A DNA stretch of 64,000 bases, from contig CP141144.1 in assembly GCA_035235625.1 (NCBI GenBank), forward strand, positions 23,557,014 to 23,621,013. Direction: 5' to 3'. Shown here piece after piece: positions 12,517 to 24,850 of this stretch (the stretch's first letter is position 1; each line of letters opens with the position of its first letter). The position numbers were made by a program, and so were the translations under genes. The DNA comes from Saururus chinensis (Eukaryota; Streptophyta; Magnoliopsida; Piperales; Saururaceae). A model generated the notes under the pieces. The model made no database searches and was not told the origin of the DNA. It saw only the letters and a list, made by a program, of their open reading frames with translations.

Positions 12517-13153
12517 GTTGCGACGTTGGTGAATAAACATCACAACTATTATAGACTATTTACAATGTTTCATTATAAACATTTTTCTAATGTTTAGATG
12601 AATACTATTTGTGATGTTTATTTATAAACATTGCAAATAGTGTCAATTAGTTGGGACGTTTGTAATTAAAAGTCGCAAATAGGTCTTCTATTTTCTATGC
12701 TTTACATAAGTATCACAAATAATCATTTTGTTTATATTTTTTAAAAGAATAGAATTTGTGACATTTATTTGCAAACCTCGCAAATAGTGTTAACTAGTTG
12801 CTACATATGTAATTAAATGTTGCAAATAGGAGACCTATTTGCAATGCTTATACATAAGCGTCGCAAATAATCCTTCTATTTATATATTTTTTGTTTAAAA
12901 GAATAGTATCGTAGGATTTATTTGTAAACGTCACAAATAGTGTTAACTAGTTGCGGTGTTTGTATATAAACATCACAAATAGAAGCACTATTTGCAACAC
13001 TTATTCATAAACATCGCAAATAGTGGTAGTATTTTGATGTTTATGAATAAGCATTGCAAATATTATTATTTTTTTGCAACACATTATTAAGTGTTGCAAA
13101 AAACCTTTTTTAGTGATGTAAGTGCATCACAAATAGTCCTTTTTGTTGTAGTT

Positions 13154-14818
13154 TCAATACAAAGATTCATACAAACACTCAGGCACATATAAACCCATAT
13201 GTCATTAAGCTCATCGTCACATATAATGCATTCTCATGTACATAAACCAATGTCATTATAATACTTAATAATAGCAAATATTATAACTTACGCTGAAAAA
13301 ATACTCAATATTGACTTACTTTTTGTAGATTCATTGATGTGTCGGCCTAGTTACTGAAGCCCATTGGCAACACATAGACATCGAATCCTCACTGATAGGG
13401 GGTGACATGGAATAACTTACCTCGTTGATGGTACACCGATGCTTCGACCTCATGGCAAATGATTGATTGGTTGTACACTGTACATGTCCATGTTAGTATT
13501 GTCATATGTCTCCATTCACCAAAGCCATAACCTACATGTCAATGATCAAGAATAAACAATGGAGACTGATCCCGGTTCCCAAAATCACTCCAAATCATGC
13601 TATACCATAAACTTTTATACACACCCTTCTCATAATGACTCATGATGATTAATCTATCACGTAATTAGTAAAAAGTGGGAAAATACATAATCTCAATAAT
13701 ATTCATGACAAGATTATTAAAATACTATTTACATGCTTTCCTACTAAGAAATGATCATGATCCATTCTATACATTTACTCCAAACCAAATCATGGTAATG
13801 AGGTTAGCAATCTGACATAGAATCATGAATTCACTATATTTTGAGAAACCCAAAATTCCTAAAATCATGCATTTTTTAAGTTTGAAAACCATAAAGGGTT
13901 CAAGGTCAGCAATCGACCTATTTGATGATATGAAATTCTTTTCACGTGTGATTCCAACCAATCCTTGTAGAAATTTACACCCTCCTTTGATTCTTCTTGA
14001 TTTGGAAAGCTCTTAATCTTCTCCCTCTACATTTTGAAAAGTCTTTGTAAGAAAATGTGAGTCTAAGAGCCTCAAAGGGTACTTATAGGGAAAGGTGATG
14101 AAATTCTCATATAAAATCGTCAAACTATGTGGTTTCTGAGCAAAACTGCATAACTACCTAAAACCATTGACACTTGGTCGACATGTCTATGGTTTGCTAA
14201 TAGTAAATGAAATTTCATAGGTGCAACCATTGTTAAGTTGATGTTTGTTGACATTACCTAAGTTTCAGCTTTAGATAGTCATAACTTCCTCATATGGACT
14301 CCAATTCAAGCATACTTAGTGGCATTAATCTTAGTGGAGATATGAAGATTTTTGCTTATACTTTCTAACACTAATTTTAGATCAAAATTTCTTATGTAAA
14401 AAAATTTATGCTATTAGCAGCGTCCAAGAGTCATATATGTATGTGTTAGCAAGTCATGACAGCACCTCAGTCCAATTTCAAACAATCATACTCCATCCAA
14501 ACTTTGATTCATAAATTCTTGAAGGTTTTCTGAAGCTATGTTTATCTAGTTTTTATACCCAAAGTTTCACATACAAATTCAAACCACGTGATAATTTATT
14601 GCCTTTGAGAATGCACAAAAGTCTAATTCATTATTTTTCATGTGTGCTTTGAAACTTCCTTAATGTTACATCTATCATAATTTCCTCATTTGAACTTTGA
14701 TATGCTCTCTCTTAATAGCTCTATGGAACTCTTATATCTACCTTTTAATAGAAAAGTTTCATATCCAAAATGTATATATAAAGAAATTTACTATACCAAT
14801 AAGACCTAAGGTTCAAAT
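13154..14818 (+). repeat. Repeat family A, copy 1 (probable right part)
   Basis: From about 13330 the sequence loosely follows the blocks seen at 42100-42800 in copy 2: a segment with repeated CATCGA/GATGTGTCGG strings, then a CT-rich segment near 13980-14040 with TTCTCCCTCTAC. The similarity is weak and read by eye, so continuity across the CACTA-like insertion is an inference. No gene was seen. Confidence 0.3.
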
Positions 14819-17090
14819 TGTAACATCCTAGAATTTTCTATATTCACAAAGGTGATCACGTGGAAATTAGGGTATTGAACCCTTAACCTTATTATAAGAA
14901 TAACTTTGTTAATATTCAAATTATTTTGAATTTGTGTGAATGAAAAGTATACAAAAAGAGCTTCAAAACTCCACCAAGAATGCTCAAATCAGATATCGGA
15001 TGAGGGAGATATGACCATTCGAAGGTAAATATTACGTAGGCTAGTTTACCCAAATTAGACGTGTAAATTGTTCGTTTAAGTCACTATATGGACTCAATTA
15101 ATTGATTGATAGAATTTAATTTAAGAGGCCCAATTCGGTTGCCTAAGGGAGGATGAGTTATCCCAAATATCTTGGGGAACCCTAACCCCCTTATTATAAA
15201 AAGGACTAATTAGGCTTCTAGGGGGGAGCTTTTGGCCCAAACTTCTTCAGTTGTAACCACCTCTGTCAGGGAGAGGGGAAGACTAGGCCACAACAGGTTG
15301 CTACCATGACCATTTGGACTAGGATAGTGTAGATCATGATAGTGCAAAGCACAGGAAAATTGATGCTTTGGACTCTGGAGGGAGGCAGGGTGGCCATCAG
15401 CTAGAATGAGACCAAGGTTGCCAGAATAGCTGTATAATGGCGATCTGGTAAGGGCCAACACATCACCACACCGCAACACCACTTGGTGTCCAAGGGTGGC
15501 ACGGCTAGTAGGCCTTTGTCTGAATGTGGAAGAGATGACCCATTGTGTGGGTTGTCAGGTCCAGATTTGGGTCAGGTCACCCAACCCATTCTTACCCAAA
15601 TTGATCCTTAAAAAATGGGTTACCATTGAACCAGGTCTGGTTTAGGAGGTATAAGAGTCCAATTATTTTAGAAAATTACTATTGTATCTCGAGTGGGGTT
15701 GGAGTGTCCTGACCGCATATATAATGACCCTTTTACCCCTTATAGTTAAATTGTCGTGTAATATTCACGTACCTAACTTAAGAATCTAGTTCATGGGCCT
15801 ATGAGTAGATTAAAAATTGAGAAAAAATTTAGTGAGAGTTTAATATGTGCCCTAAATATAGAATGAAATAAATAATGAGAAAAAATTTCAGTAAGTGGAT
15901 AAATGACTCCCCCCCCAGGGTTTAAGGTAAACCGTCACAGTAGGTTCAAGGGGTTCATGACCTTGTCAAATGCAAGGAAAATTTCCCTGGGTCTATGATG
16001 TTATGGAGTACTCTTGAACTCAATTATGAATCCATTAGAATTCAGAAAGGCCCTAAATAAAATACCAAAAATACCCCTTTGATTGGACTACCCACATTAG
16101 TTTAATGAAAGCGTGAGTCAATTTAACAGTGAGCCTTGGAAGAGGTCAATGACTTAAAATCAATAGAAGGGCGGCGAGAACAGAATGACCCAAGGGAGTG
16201 TACCATACCCAGGTGATAAAATTATCGTAATGCCCTTAGGGACAGTCTACCTAGTTTTATCTCGAACAAATACCCTGGCCAAAGGAGAGTTAGGGTGCAC
16301 CCTAAATTAATAAAAGTTTTATATGGAAGGGGTGTAGCTAGTAGATGACAGGAAGACATTTACAAGTTCCAATGTCACAGGAAACAAGGGGAAGAACCCT
16401 CATTTTTAGTGTTTGAGGTAGCACATTACACATGTTTGTAATATAGCGCATCAATCTACTAGTGTAATATATATGTAACTTGAGTGATGTATTAGAGTTA
16501 TTTGCATTCTTATGCTTAAATTTATATAGCCCTAGCCCTGCAAATGAGTGCAATGGGCCTTTGTTTATTATTAATGGACTTGTGTGACTTCATATTATAT
16601 ATGTTAATTACTCTAATATATAATATTATTATTTATGCGTTAATTTATAATGGCTACTTGAGATCAATGAAGATTAATTAAGATATTAGTTGCCATTAGA
16701 TTGGGGGGAGAACATCTAATCAAGATAAATACTAAAATACCCTTAATAGGGTTTGAAACAAATTCATAGAGTGTACTTGGCTTTGACATAGAATTTTACC
16801 TCGGTTAATAAACTAAAGGTAGTTATGGGGGTCTACCCTAGTCCCATGGAGATTATTAGGGTTTGGGATGTTCATTGAGACATAGCTTAGTGGATGAACT
16901 ATTTATTGGGTCGATTCATAATATAAAGAGGAACCAATTGGTTGGGCAAATACTTTGACTTGATAAAATTATCAAAGCTAAGTTTCAAATATTTAGGGGA
17001 AACAGGGGTCGTAAAGACCTCAGGCTTCTATGAGTTACATTATTTATGTCTTTGAAGATATTTCTCTCAGAGTTGGGAGGGTGGAGATTG
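14819..17090 (+). mobile_element. LTR-retroelement fossil (candidate)
   Basis: TGTAACATCCTAGAATTTTC at 14819 resembles the start of plant Ty3-type long terminal repeats. A TATA-like string (TTATAAAAAGG) lies near 15193, as in LTR promoters. Near 17076-17091 a purine-rich string (GGGAGGGTGGAGATTG) is followed by TGATACC, the arrangement of a polypurine tract and the start of a 3' LTR. No protein region was recognised, so it is a broken relic or relics of one or two elements. Age and exact ends cannot be given. Confidence 0.35.
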
Positions 17091-18197
17091 TGATACCTGT
17101 ATATATTTTTTAGTGCCACAATAGTTTGGGTATTTGCTAGTGAGGTATTTACTGTGGGTATCTCATAGGTCATCACAGGATCATATAGTGTGTGCGAAAA
17201 GCGGAGTTACATGAACATCATAGAAGACTTGTGTTTCTCATTAATCTGTATCCATGAGCACAATTGAGATCTTCTACTCTAGCTTTGTGGCAGGTTACAC
17301 ATAACCCCGGGGATTTGGGTCAAGTTGCTGTTAAGTAGTCTATTCCAAAATTGAAGTTCTGTATTTGGTAATTTATTTGAAAGTCAAGTTATCTCTAAGT
17401 AAAAACATATTTATATTATGTTAAACCTAGAGTTAGGTCAGAATAATGAAGGGTAGTTAGTGTTATATGTCATTTTAGTTGACATATGATGTGTTTGTTT
17501 GTCAAAGAGATTAGATAGGGGTATTAATTATTAAACAAAGGTTATGAAATAATTAATAACATTGATTGTTGTTTATTGTTAACTAGCACAAGTAGAATGA
17601 TGAAAGGAATTGCATAATGTAGGTTGATTTAAAATACTTAAGCATTGCATATTTGATCCTATGCCTTTTGATATTTTAGAGTTTCCAGGTAGAATTACGT
17701 CTAGATTCAATCTTGTTGGAATAACATTAGAGATGTTGTTTGATAAGTACAAATGCAAATAACATTGGGTGATATTAGCCCGATACAAAAAATATTGATA
17801 AATTTTTTTTTTTCTTTTGAAACTCTTCTCTTGAGGTTGGAGAGGTTCCATTATTATTAGTTAGTTGTTTAGTTATAGGTTCTTTAGACAGGAACTAGTA
17901 AGGCTACAATAGGCAAGCGTGAGTTACAATTCCTCATCTCCACAATTTTGATAAATAACTATATATTTGGCATAAGATTCAACTTAATTATTTAATTTTA
18001 GACTAAGCATAAACTTGTACTTAAATAGATATGCTATTCTTTATGGATTTTTATGACATGTAATAATATTATATAATTTGATATTTGTATTTGTGAACCC
18101 CAACTATCATGACTTGGATATGAACCCCAACTATAATATTGTTTATGGATTTCCTCATCTAGTACTTCAGCTGTGTTACCCCACCCCCAATATGAAG
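17091..18197. other. Gene-free AT-rich DNA
   Basis: Nothing coding was recognised. A short direct repeat, ATGAACCCCAACTA, occurs twice near 18095-18140. The region ends where the duplicated HAC segment begins. Confidence 0.45.
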
Positions 18198-19605
18198 CCT
18201 CACATTACTTTGTGAGACTAATATGAACTTTTTCATATCTTTGTTGCGCTTATAGTTAAGGATTAATCATTTGATACACGTACATCATTTTGGAATGCTT
18301 AACATGCCAAAGAGTATCAACAAAATGGTAACTATTGATTAATCATTTAATACAAGTACATCATTGTGGAATGCTTAGCATGCCAAAGAGTATAAACAAA
18401 ATGGTAACTGTTGATTAATCATTTAATACAAGTACATCATTGTGGAATGCTTAGCATGCCAAAGAGTATAAAAAAAAATAGTAACTATTGTCCAAGAGAG
18501 TGTCTGGAATCAAATATTTCATTTTTCTTGGTGTCATCTCCATCTGTGGTGTCGAACCGAATATCATCCACTTCAACCTGATTTATATGTTACAAGTTAG
18601 TGATCATGTAAATTATGAACAAACTACAAGACCTGTTTCTATCTTTAAAGAGTTGTTACTCACTGAAAAGAAGGTGTGTCAAGATGAACATCTCTTATTT
18701 GTTGGAGCTTTAATGTGAACCTCATAACAACTGCAATGTGAAAAAGTAGAATGTTTAGAATTATTGGAAAGGATGTTAAATCTTATGGGAGATGGCAGAA
18801 AGTAAACACTCAAGCACCTACTTATTACAAAGATGATAGGTACTATAGTGCTGCAATCCCATATTTCTCTTGATATTACTTACTTTGGGTAGAGTGTGCA
18901 AATGGAATGCAAAAGTGCGCCAAGATAAAGTTCTTCATATTCTCAATAGTTTGTTCAATATGTCAGGACGAATAAATATCAGCTCTTATCTAACTTGTAG
19001 ATAGTATATTTGGCTATGGAAAATGTTAGGACTAGTATCTAATCTAAGTAATATATCATCAAGATATATTAGCTTTAATTAATGGTAGAAACAATAACAA
19101 ACTTTAAAAAAAGAAGAGAACTTAGCATATAGGATTACCAAATTTTTATTTAGATGAAGAGGCAGGGAATTGTACCTCCTTCGAGAGTAGGATATCGATC
19201 ATGGAATAAATAGGGTGGATGACAGACTTGACATCCTTTAGAGCCCTCCTGCTTATTTAAACTTTTGAGTTCTTGCATCGCTCGCTATCATTTGTGACTT
19301 CTTCGATATTGCTGATAGTATCTTCTGTAGTAGCCGGCAAATAATCACCATCAAAGTAGGGCAGCCTATTTTGCCATCATACAGGTTGGTGACCCCCACC
19401 ACAATACATTCTTTGCCATCTTTTGTAAGCATAGCATGATACCTGGTAACAATTTTTCAATAAAACTACAGTTGAATGTACCAAACAAAAATAATAAGAA
19501 CAACAATAGAAAGACTAATTTAAAGATTTTGAAAAAAAAATTTGAGACTTGCCATTCACTAAGCTTATCAGATGTGTGGGATTCTTCAGTGTGCCAGGAT
19601 AGGAT
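18198..19605 (-). pseudogene. Decayed tandem copy of the last exons of the HAC-like gene
   Basis: This segment is a diverged duplicate of 19606-20885. Read on the minus strand it contains counterparts of exon 8 of the neighbouring gene (19465-19190; TNLYDG... but with an internal deletion of about 40 bases and an in-frame stop after NSKV), exon 9 (about 18990-18850), exon 10 (18715-18650) and exon 11 (18590-18490). The exon 11 copy breaks off after VEVDDIRFDT...FDSRHS. Introns are duplicated too, so this was a DNA-level tandem duplication and not retroposition. It cannot encode the HAT domain and is a pseudogene fragment, although it could be transcribed as a 3' extension of the HAC gene. Confidence 0.85.
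18261..18488. repeat. 76-bp unit repeated three times (derived from HAC terminal exon)
   Basis: Units begin with GATTAATCATTT at 18261, 18337 and 18413. Each contains AAGTACATCATTGTGGAATG or a close variant, and CTTAGCATGCCAAAGAGTAT. On the minus strand this is the end of the HAC reading frame (the DTLRHAKHS region), so a terminal coding exon was amplified locally. Confidence 0.9.
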
Positions 19606-19671
19606 TCACTAAGCCTCACACATCTTTGTGAGATCGATCTGACCTTTTTCATATATTTGTTGCCCTTATAG

Positions 19672-22600
19672 TTAAGGATTTTTCATTTGATACAAGCACA
19701 TCATTGTGGAATGCTTAGCATGCCGAAGAGTATCAAAGTGGTAATTATTGTCCTTGCAAAAGTCCAAGATAGTGTGTCTGGATTCGAATATTTCATTTTG
19801 TCTGTTCTCATCTCCATCTATGGTCTCCAAGGGAATATCATCCACTTCAACCTGATTTATATGTTAGAAGTTAGTGATCATGTAAATGATGAACAAACTA
19901 CAAGACTTGTTGCTTTCTTTCAAGAATAGGTACTCACTGAAAAGAAGGTGTGTCTAGATGGGCATCTCTCATTTGTAGGAGTATTAATGTGAACCTCATA
20001 ACAACTGCAATGTGAAAAAGTAGGATGTTAAGAATCATAGTAAAGGATGTTAAATCTTAGGGAGATGGCAGAAAGTAAATTCAAGCACCTACCTGTTACA
20101 AAGATGATAGGTACTACAGTGACTGCAATCCCATATTTCTCCTGATATTATATACTTCGAACAGAGTGTACAAATAGGATGCAAGTGTGCCAAGATAAAG
20201 TTCTTCTTCATACTCTCGATAGTTTGTCCAATCTGTCAGGGGGAATAAATGTCAGCTCTTATCTAACTTGCAGATAATATTTTTGGCTATGGTAAGTAAT
20301 AGGTCATCAAGATATATTAGCCTTAATTAGTGGTAGGGACAACAACAATCTTTAAAAGAATAGAACTTAACATATAGGATTACCAGAGTTTTATTTAGAT
20401 GAAGAGGCAGATAATTGTACCTTATCCATGAGTTGGATATCAATCATGGAATCACAAGGGTGGATGACAGAATTGGCAGCCTTTAGAGCCCTCCTGCTTA
20501 TTTGAACTTTTGAGTTCTTGCATGGGTTGCTATCATTTGTGACTTCTTCGATATAGCTGAGGGTATCTTCTATTGCACCCGGCAAGTAATCACCATCAAA
20601 GTAGGGCAGCCTAGCTGCAGTTATTTTGGCCTTAGATACAGTAGCAGATGAGAAGTTTTGATCATATAAGTTGGTGTCCCCCACCACAATACGTTCTTTG
20701 CCAGCTTTTTTAAGCATTGCTTGATACCTGTGATAACAATTTTTCAATTAAACTACAATTGAATGTACAAAGTAAAAATAATACGAAGAACAATAGAAAG
20801 ACTAATTTGAAGATGATGAAAAATTGTTTGAGACTTGCCATTCTGTAAGCTTATCAGATTTGGGATTCTTCTGTGTATCAGGATGGGAGTATATTATGTA
20901 GTCGTCTCCTTTCATTGGTGGGCTAGCCCAAATGTAGCAACTAGTGAATCCTCGTTTCTTGACATAATCAAGGTAACCAATCTAAAGAAAAGAAGATACA
21001 GAAATAAATCAAATCAAACATAGCTTAGAAGGGGGAAAAAACAACACGAGAGCTCAAAATCTTATGAGAAATGAAAGAAATCCCACCAAAATTTCATGGT
21101 AGACAAATGTTCGAAGTGCCTCCCCGGATGCAGCTTTGATGTCAGGGCGGAAGTATTTGACAGAATCAAGATATGAAACATAGACATGCCTTTGATTTGG
21201 AGCAGGGCATTCGGCACCATACTCTTGGACAAACATGGCAAACAAGAGCACATCTACTCCTTCAATCTTCTGAAACAAAACAATTGCCTGAACAAACAAA
21301 TATCCATTAGCAACCGAGATCTGAGTCAGTCGCATAAGATTAGTAGTTGGAATAAGAATGGAAGTTAATTGTCAGCACCTTTGATTTGTAAGGGAATTCC
21401 GATGGATAGTTGTTGTCAAGAATTCTCCTAAATCTTTCTGTCACTTTCATGCTTTTGTCAACTGAGGAAACCACTCTGACCACCAGATTTTCTGCCGTTG
21501 GAGCCTGCTACCAAGATAATGCAGTTAGTTTTTTACCATGAAAAAAAGGAAAGAAAAGAAAAAAAGCCAATTGAAGTAAATGAAAACACTACCTCATCAA
21601 TGCACACCCGTGACTTCTTTGCACGTTCCTCCCTCTCATCTCTAAGACGAGTGGCAAGTCTATTCTCCAAGTGGTCACTGAGGTTGCATGTAGGCAAATC
21701 TTTTGCGCCTATGACACAGCTCTCTGGCAAGGGTACCCGGTCTCCACTCTCAATCTCCCTCATATAGCAAGTGGGACATGTGTATGGGGCTTGCCCATCC
21801 TCATTCTTCTTGTCATTGAAAAGAGAGCATATCTGATGCTGCCAAGATGGACATTTGCAACATTGCACCCACTGCACATTGAAGAAAAAGAATAAAACAG
21901 ATATAGACACAACCTTTTCTTCATGACCAATGCTAGTCAAATACAACATCTATTGTATATAACTTAATGCCTACTTAATTTAATGACAAAATCCAATGCA
22001 ATTATAGTTGGAAGTAAAAAAAAGTGACGTACTAGTTCTCCAACTCCTTCAGTGTGTTTCACCCTGTTCAACTTGGTTTTTACAATTGGAACGCCATCAA
22101 ATTTGAAATTCTCGGCCCTTGTTGACGCATAGCAGCGACCGCAGACGTAGTGCGCCTCATTGGATGAGGTCTCCCTCGGAACTGTGTAGTGCGCAACACC
22201 GTTCACAATTGGGGCAGAGCAGAAGAAGCACAATTTGCTTGGTGGCTTAAACATGAGTGTCTCTACCCCACACAAACTGCATGAATTTTCGTTCTTCAAA
22301 TTTTGCATTTTGTTACTCTGCAGGAAAATCGAATGGTCAAATCTTGAAGAAAGTAGATTTGAAAATGTCCATCTGCAAAATACATCCACTTATGCAAGGA
22401 AATAAAGACAAATTGAAAATGACTGCAAACGAGAATAAGCTTAAATATAATAGTGATCCCAATAGTTTTACCTTGCCAAGTTCTTCCCTCAAACTATGGA
22501 TGTGCTGCTTCATTTGTTCCACAGTAAAATGTTCTGTGAAGGTCACACCTTCCATTTTTATTTTGGCTTGCACTTCTTCCCCTCTCCTTCCCTGGTCACT

Positions 22601-23833
22601 TGGTAGTTCAGCAGGGCACATCTTCACCTCCAATGTCTCATTAGCTCTTTCGGGTTCTCCTTCACTATCTCCCTTAATAATCTGGAAGGACTCTTCAGCC
22701 AATTGTGATGGGACTAGACCACTTACATCCATTTGAGGAACCAAAGGTGGGGGATGATCCACCATTATGTTTCCTATTGGAGGATCAAATCTTCCTCCAA
22801 AATTCACTTCTTTGGCACAGCGAACAGGACCACACAGTACACATGCATTGTCACAACACTTACTGTAGTGTTCGATGATTTTCCTAAAGTTGAAACATTT
22901 CTTTGGGCACTTTTCTCTGTTGCAAGTATTGAAATGCCTCTGGATAAAATTTTTCACCTTTACGCAGCGGATCCCATATCGACACTCTTCTGGAGGCACA
23001 GAACAGATTGAACCATGGAGATAGAAGTATAAATTCCTTTGGACACGGACTAGCTCGGGGGCAGAATTCCAAAAATTCTCATCATGTCCATTATTTGCGT
23101 GACAAGAAGATTCAACAAGTGGTGGCAAGTCTGTTGCAGTTGGTCCCATGGGATGACGACAATGCGAGGCATTATCCAGCTTCATTCGCTTTGCTGGAAT
23201 CTCAATTCTCTCCCGAGCATCTAGTTCATGCAAAGCCTTCACATGACCAGCAAATGAACACATTCTATTGATTTTAGCAAACTTTTGCCGGTAAGCGGGT
23301 CCTTCGCCACTTGCTAGTTTTATTTTCATTCTGTTGCAAAACACCACTGGACACGTCCCTTGTTTAGCATCACAATTCAGACTATGTTGATACACTTGAT
23401 TAAGCTTCTGCAAATCCTTCAGCCGTAGTCTCCATAGTTGTTGTGGCGGATCCATTCCACTCGACAACTGAGTCGATCTTCGCTTGTCTCCACAGTTAAC
23501 CACGGTTGTTCCATTGTTAATGCCCATTGCCGGAACGGTGTTGACTGGGACTTGCTGCACCTCCTGGGAATGGGGTCTAGCAGGCATCTGGCTAGACTGG
23601 TTGTTCGGCTTAGCAGCCTGATTCCGATTCTTCCAGTCCAATATTATGTCTAGAAGTGTATAAGGCGTGTAACCTGCCAAAGTCTCTGTTATGTTAGACG
23701 AATAGAACTACTTCATTCAGAACATAAACAACAGGAAAAAGTGGGAAGATGAAGTTGTCGGTTTTGAATGATATTAACCCATAATCATACCTGGTGAGCC
23801 AAATGAAGAAGAAGAAGAACAACAAGGCTCCAT
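19672..23833 (-). CDS. HAC-like (CBP/p300-type) histone acetyltransferase, C-terminally short
   Basis: Eleven exons on the minus strand join in frame: 23833-23791, 23673-22472, 22317-22033, 21871-21593, 21504-21379, 21287-21087, 20981-20839, 20727-20421, 20232-20093, 20004-19938 and 19851-19672, giving about 990 residues. Visible domains in order: a TAZ-type Cys/His cluster (about 218-304; [19 protein letters not shown]); a PHD-like cysteine cluster (about 415-560; [27 protein letters not shown]); the CBP-type acetyltransferase domain (about 604-850; [30 protein letters not shown]); and one ZZ finger (about 863-931). These enzymes acetylate histone tails and act as coactivators in the nucleus (family knowledge). 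The frame ends right after [14 protein letters not shown], so the second ZZ and TAZ2 found at the end of typical plant HAC proteins are missing; those proteins are much longer. The intron after exon 7 uses a GC donor (GAATG|gcaagt). Introns and domain order look functional. Confidence 0.88.
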
Positions 23834-23855
23834 TGTGCTCTGCATTTGTCTTCAA

Positions 23856-24850
23856 CCTACACGGTATCAGAACAAGTTAGCCACTAAGCAAACTCCAAAA
23901 AAATACTCCCTTTCCATGGTTGAAGAAGCAGTTATACAAACGGTAACATCACATTCAAACTAGTGAAATGACTGGAATGACCCCAAAGACAGAGAAAAGT
24001 GTATTACTAACAATGGCGAAGGAAAGACTTTTACATCTACTGTTATGAAAAGCACAACAAAGATACAGAGATGACACTTCTAAATATAAATTAAAAGAAC
24101 ATTCTTTGGAAACTTTGTTCTAAGTAAAAAAAAAAATCCTTATTTGAGTAGTTAAACATCTCCCATGGTCCTGATTGCATCATCAATACGAGTAATGGCA
24201 TGGTTGCTCGCACTACGGACGCTTGCCATGAGCAAAGCCATGCCCAATCATATGTCTTTTTGCTTCCATCGCGCTCATAACATTCTCATTAAAGAAACTA
24301 CAAAACTTAATTTCTAAATTGGTTTAGTAGGTCCAATGTTTCAAAACCCTAAATAACAAAATTTAATTTCTTACTTGGTTTAGTAGATCCAATGTTTCAA
24401 AACCCTAAATAACAATTTTTAATTTCTAAATTGGTTTAGTAGGTCCAATGTTTCAAAACCCTAAATAACAAAATTTAATTTCTAAATTAGTTTAGTAGGT
24501 CCAATGTTTCAAAACCCTAAATAACAAAATTTAATTTCTAAATTGGCCTGTTTAATAGGTCCAATGTTTCAAAACCCTAAATAACAAAATTTCCATATTC
24601 CTAAGTACAAAAATCCATGCATCTGGTGCGTAAATAAATTCCAACCCAAGAAGACCTAATCAAAGTAGCCATGAAGCATTAAAATATGCTCACAGAATTT
24701 ATTAGTCATGAACAATATACAACACAGTAAATTAAATTACAGAAGCTAAGACATGATCATACCTTTTGAGCACAACGAGATGAGCAATTAAAGATGAGCT
24801 GCTTTTGATCCAGAAGCTGCAAATTGATACAGCTTCAAGATGCATGGAGT
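23856..24850 (-). promoter_or_regulatory. Probable 5' UTR intron and leader exon of the HAC-like gene
   Basis: An acceptor (GTGTAG at about 23862-23857) lies 23 bases before the start codon. Upstream on the minus strand a donor (CAAAAG|gtatga, exon end 24763) follows a non-coding leader. This fits a leader intron of about 0.9 kb (23857-24762), common in plant regulatory genes. It contains the minisatellite at 24307-24597. The transcription start was not identified. Confidence 0.55.
24307..24597. repeat. Minisatellite, five units of about 57 bp
   Basis: Five imperfect direct copies of a unit with TTAATTTCTAAATTGG, then TTTAGTAGGTCCAATG, then TTTCAAAACCCTAAATAACA. The last copy has a 4-base insertion. 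The block GGTCCAATG recurs at spacings of 55, 57, 56 and 60 bases. It lies in the probable leader intron of the HAC-like gene. AAACCCTAAA is also a telo-box-like string, present once per unit. Confidence 0.93.

Larger units (their letters stand above)
9290..13153. mobile_element. CACTA-like non-autonomous element or cluster
   Basis: The block is filled with many direct and inverted copies of a short motif of the type TTTGCAACGCTTAT/ATAAGCGTCGCAAAT (for example around 9400-9490, 10195-10260, 10980-11095 and 12600-13130). This is typical of subterminal repeats of CACTA (En/Spm) elements. The right edge reads, in reverse complement, ACTACAACAAAAAGGAC ending at 13153, matching a CACTA terminus except for its outermost base. 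I could not fix the left end, and no transposase was recognised. It contains a GC/G-rich stretch (9840-10030) and a younger hAT-type insertion (11979-12516). Confidence 0.5.

Noticed and set aside
8338-13990. Five-base target duplication for repeat family A copy 1
   Set aside because: CCCTT before 8338 and CCCTC after 13982 differ by one base and the right end is arbitrary, so this was not used as evidence.
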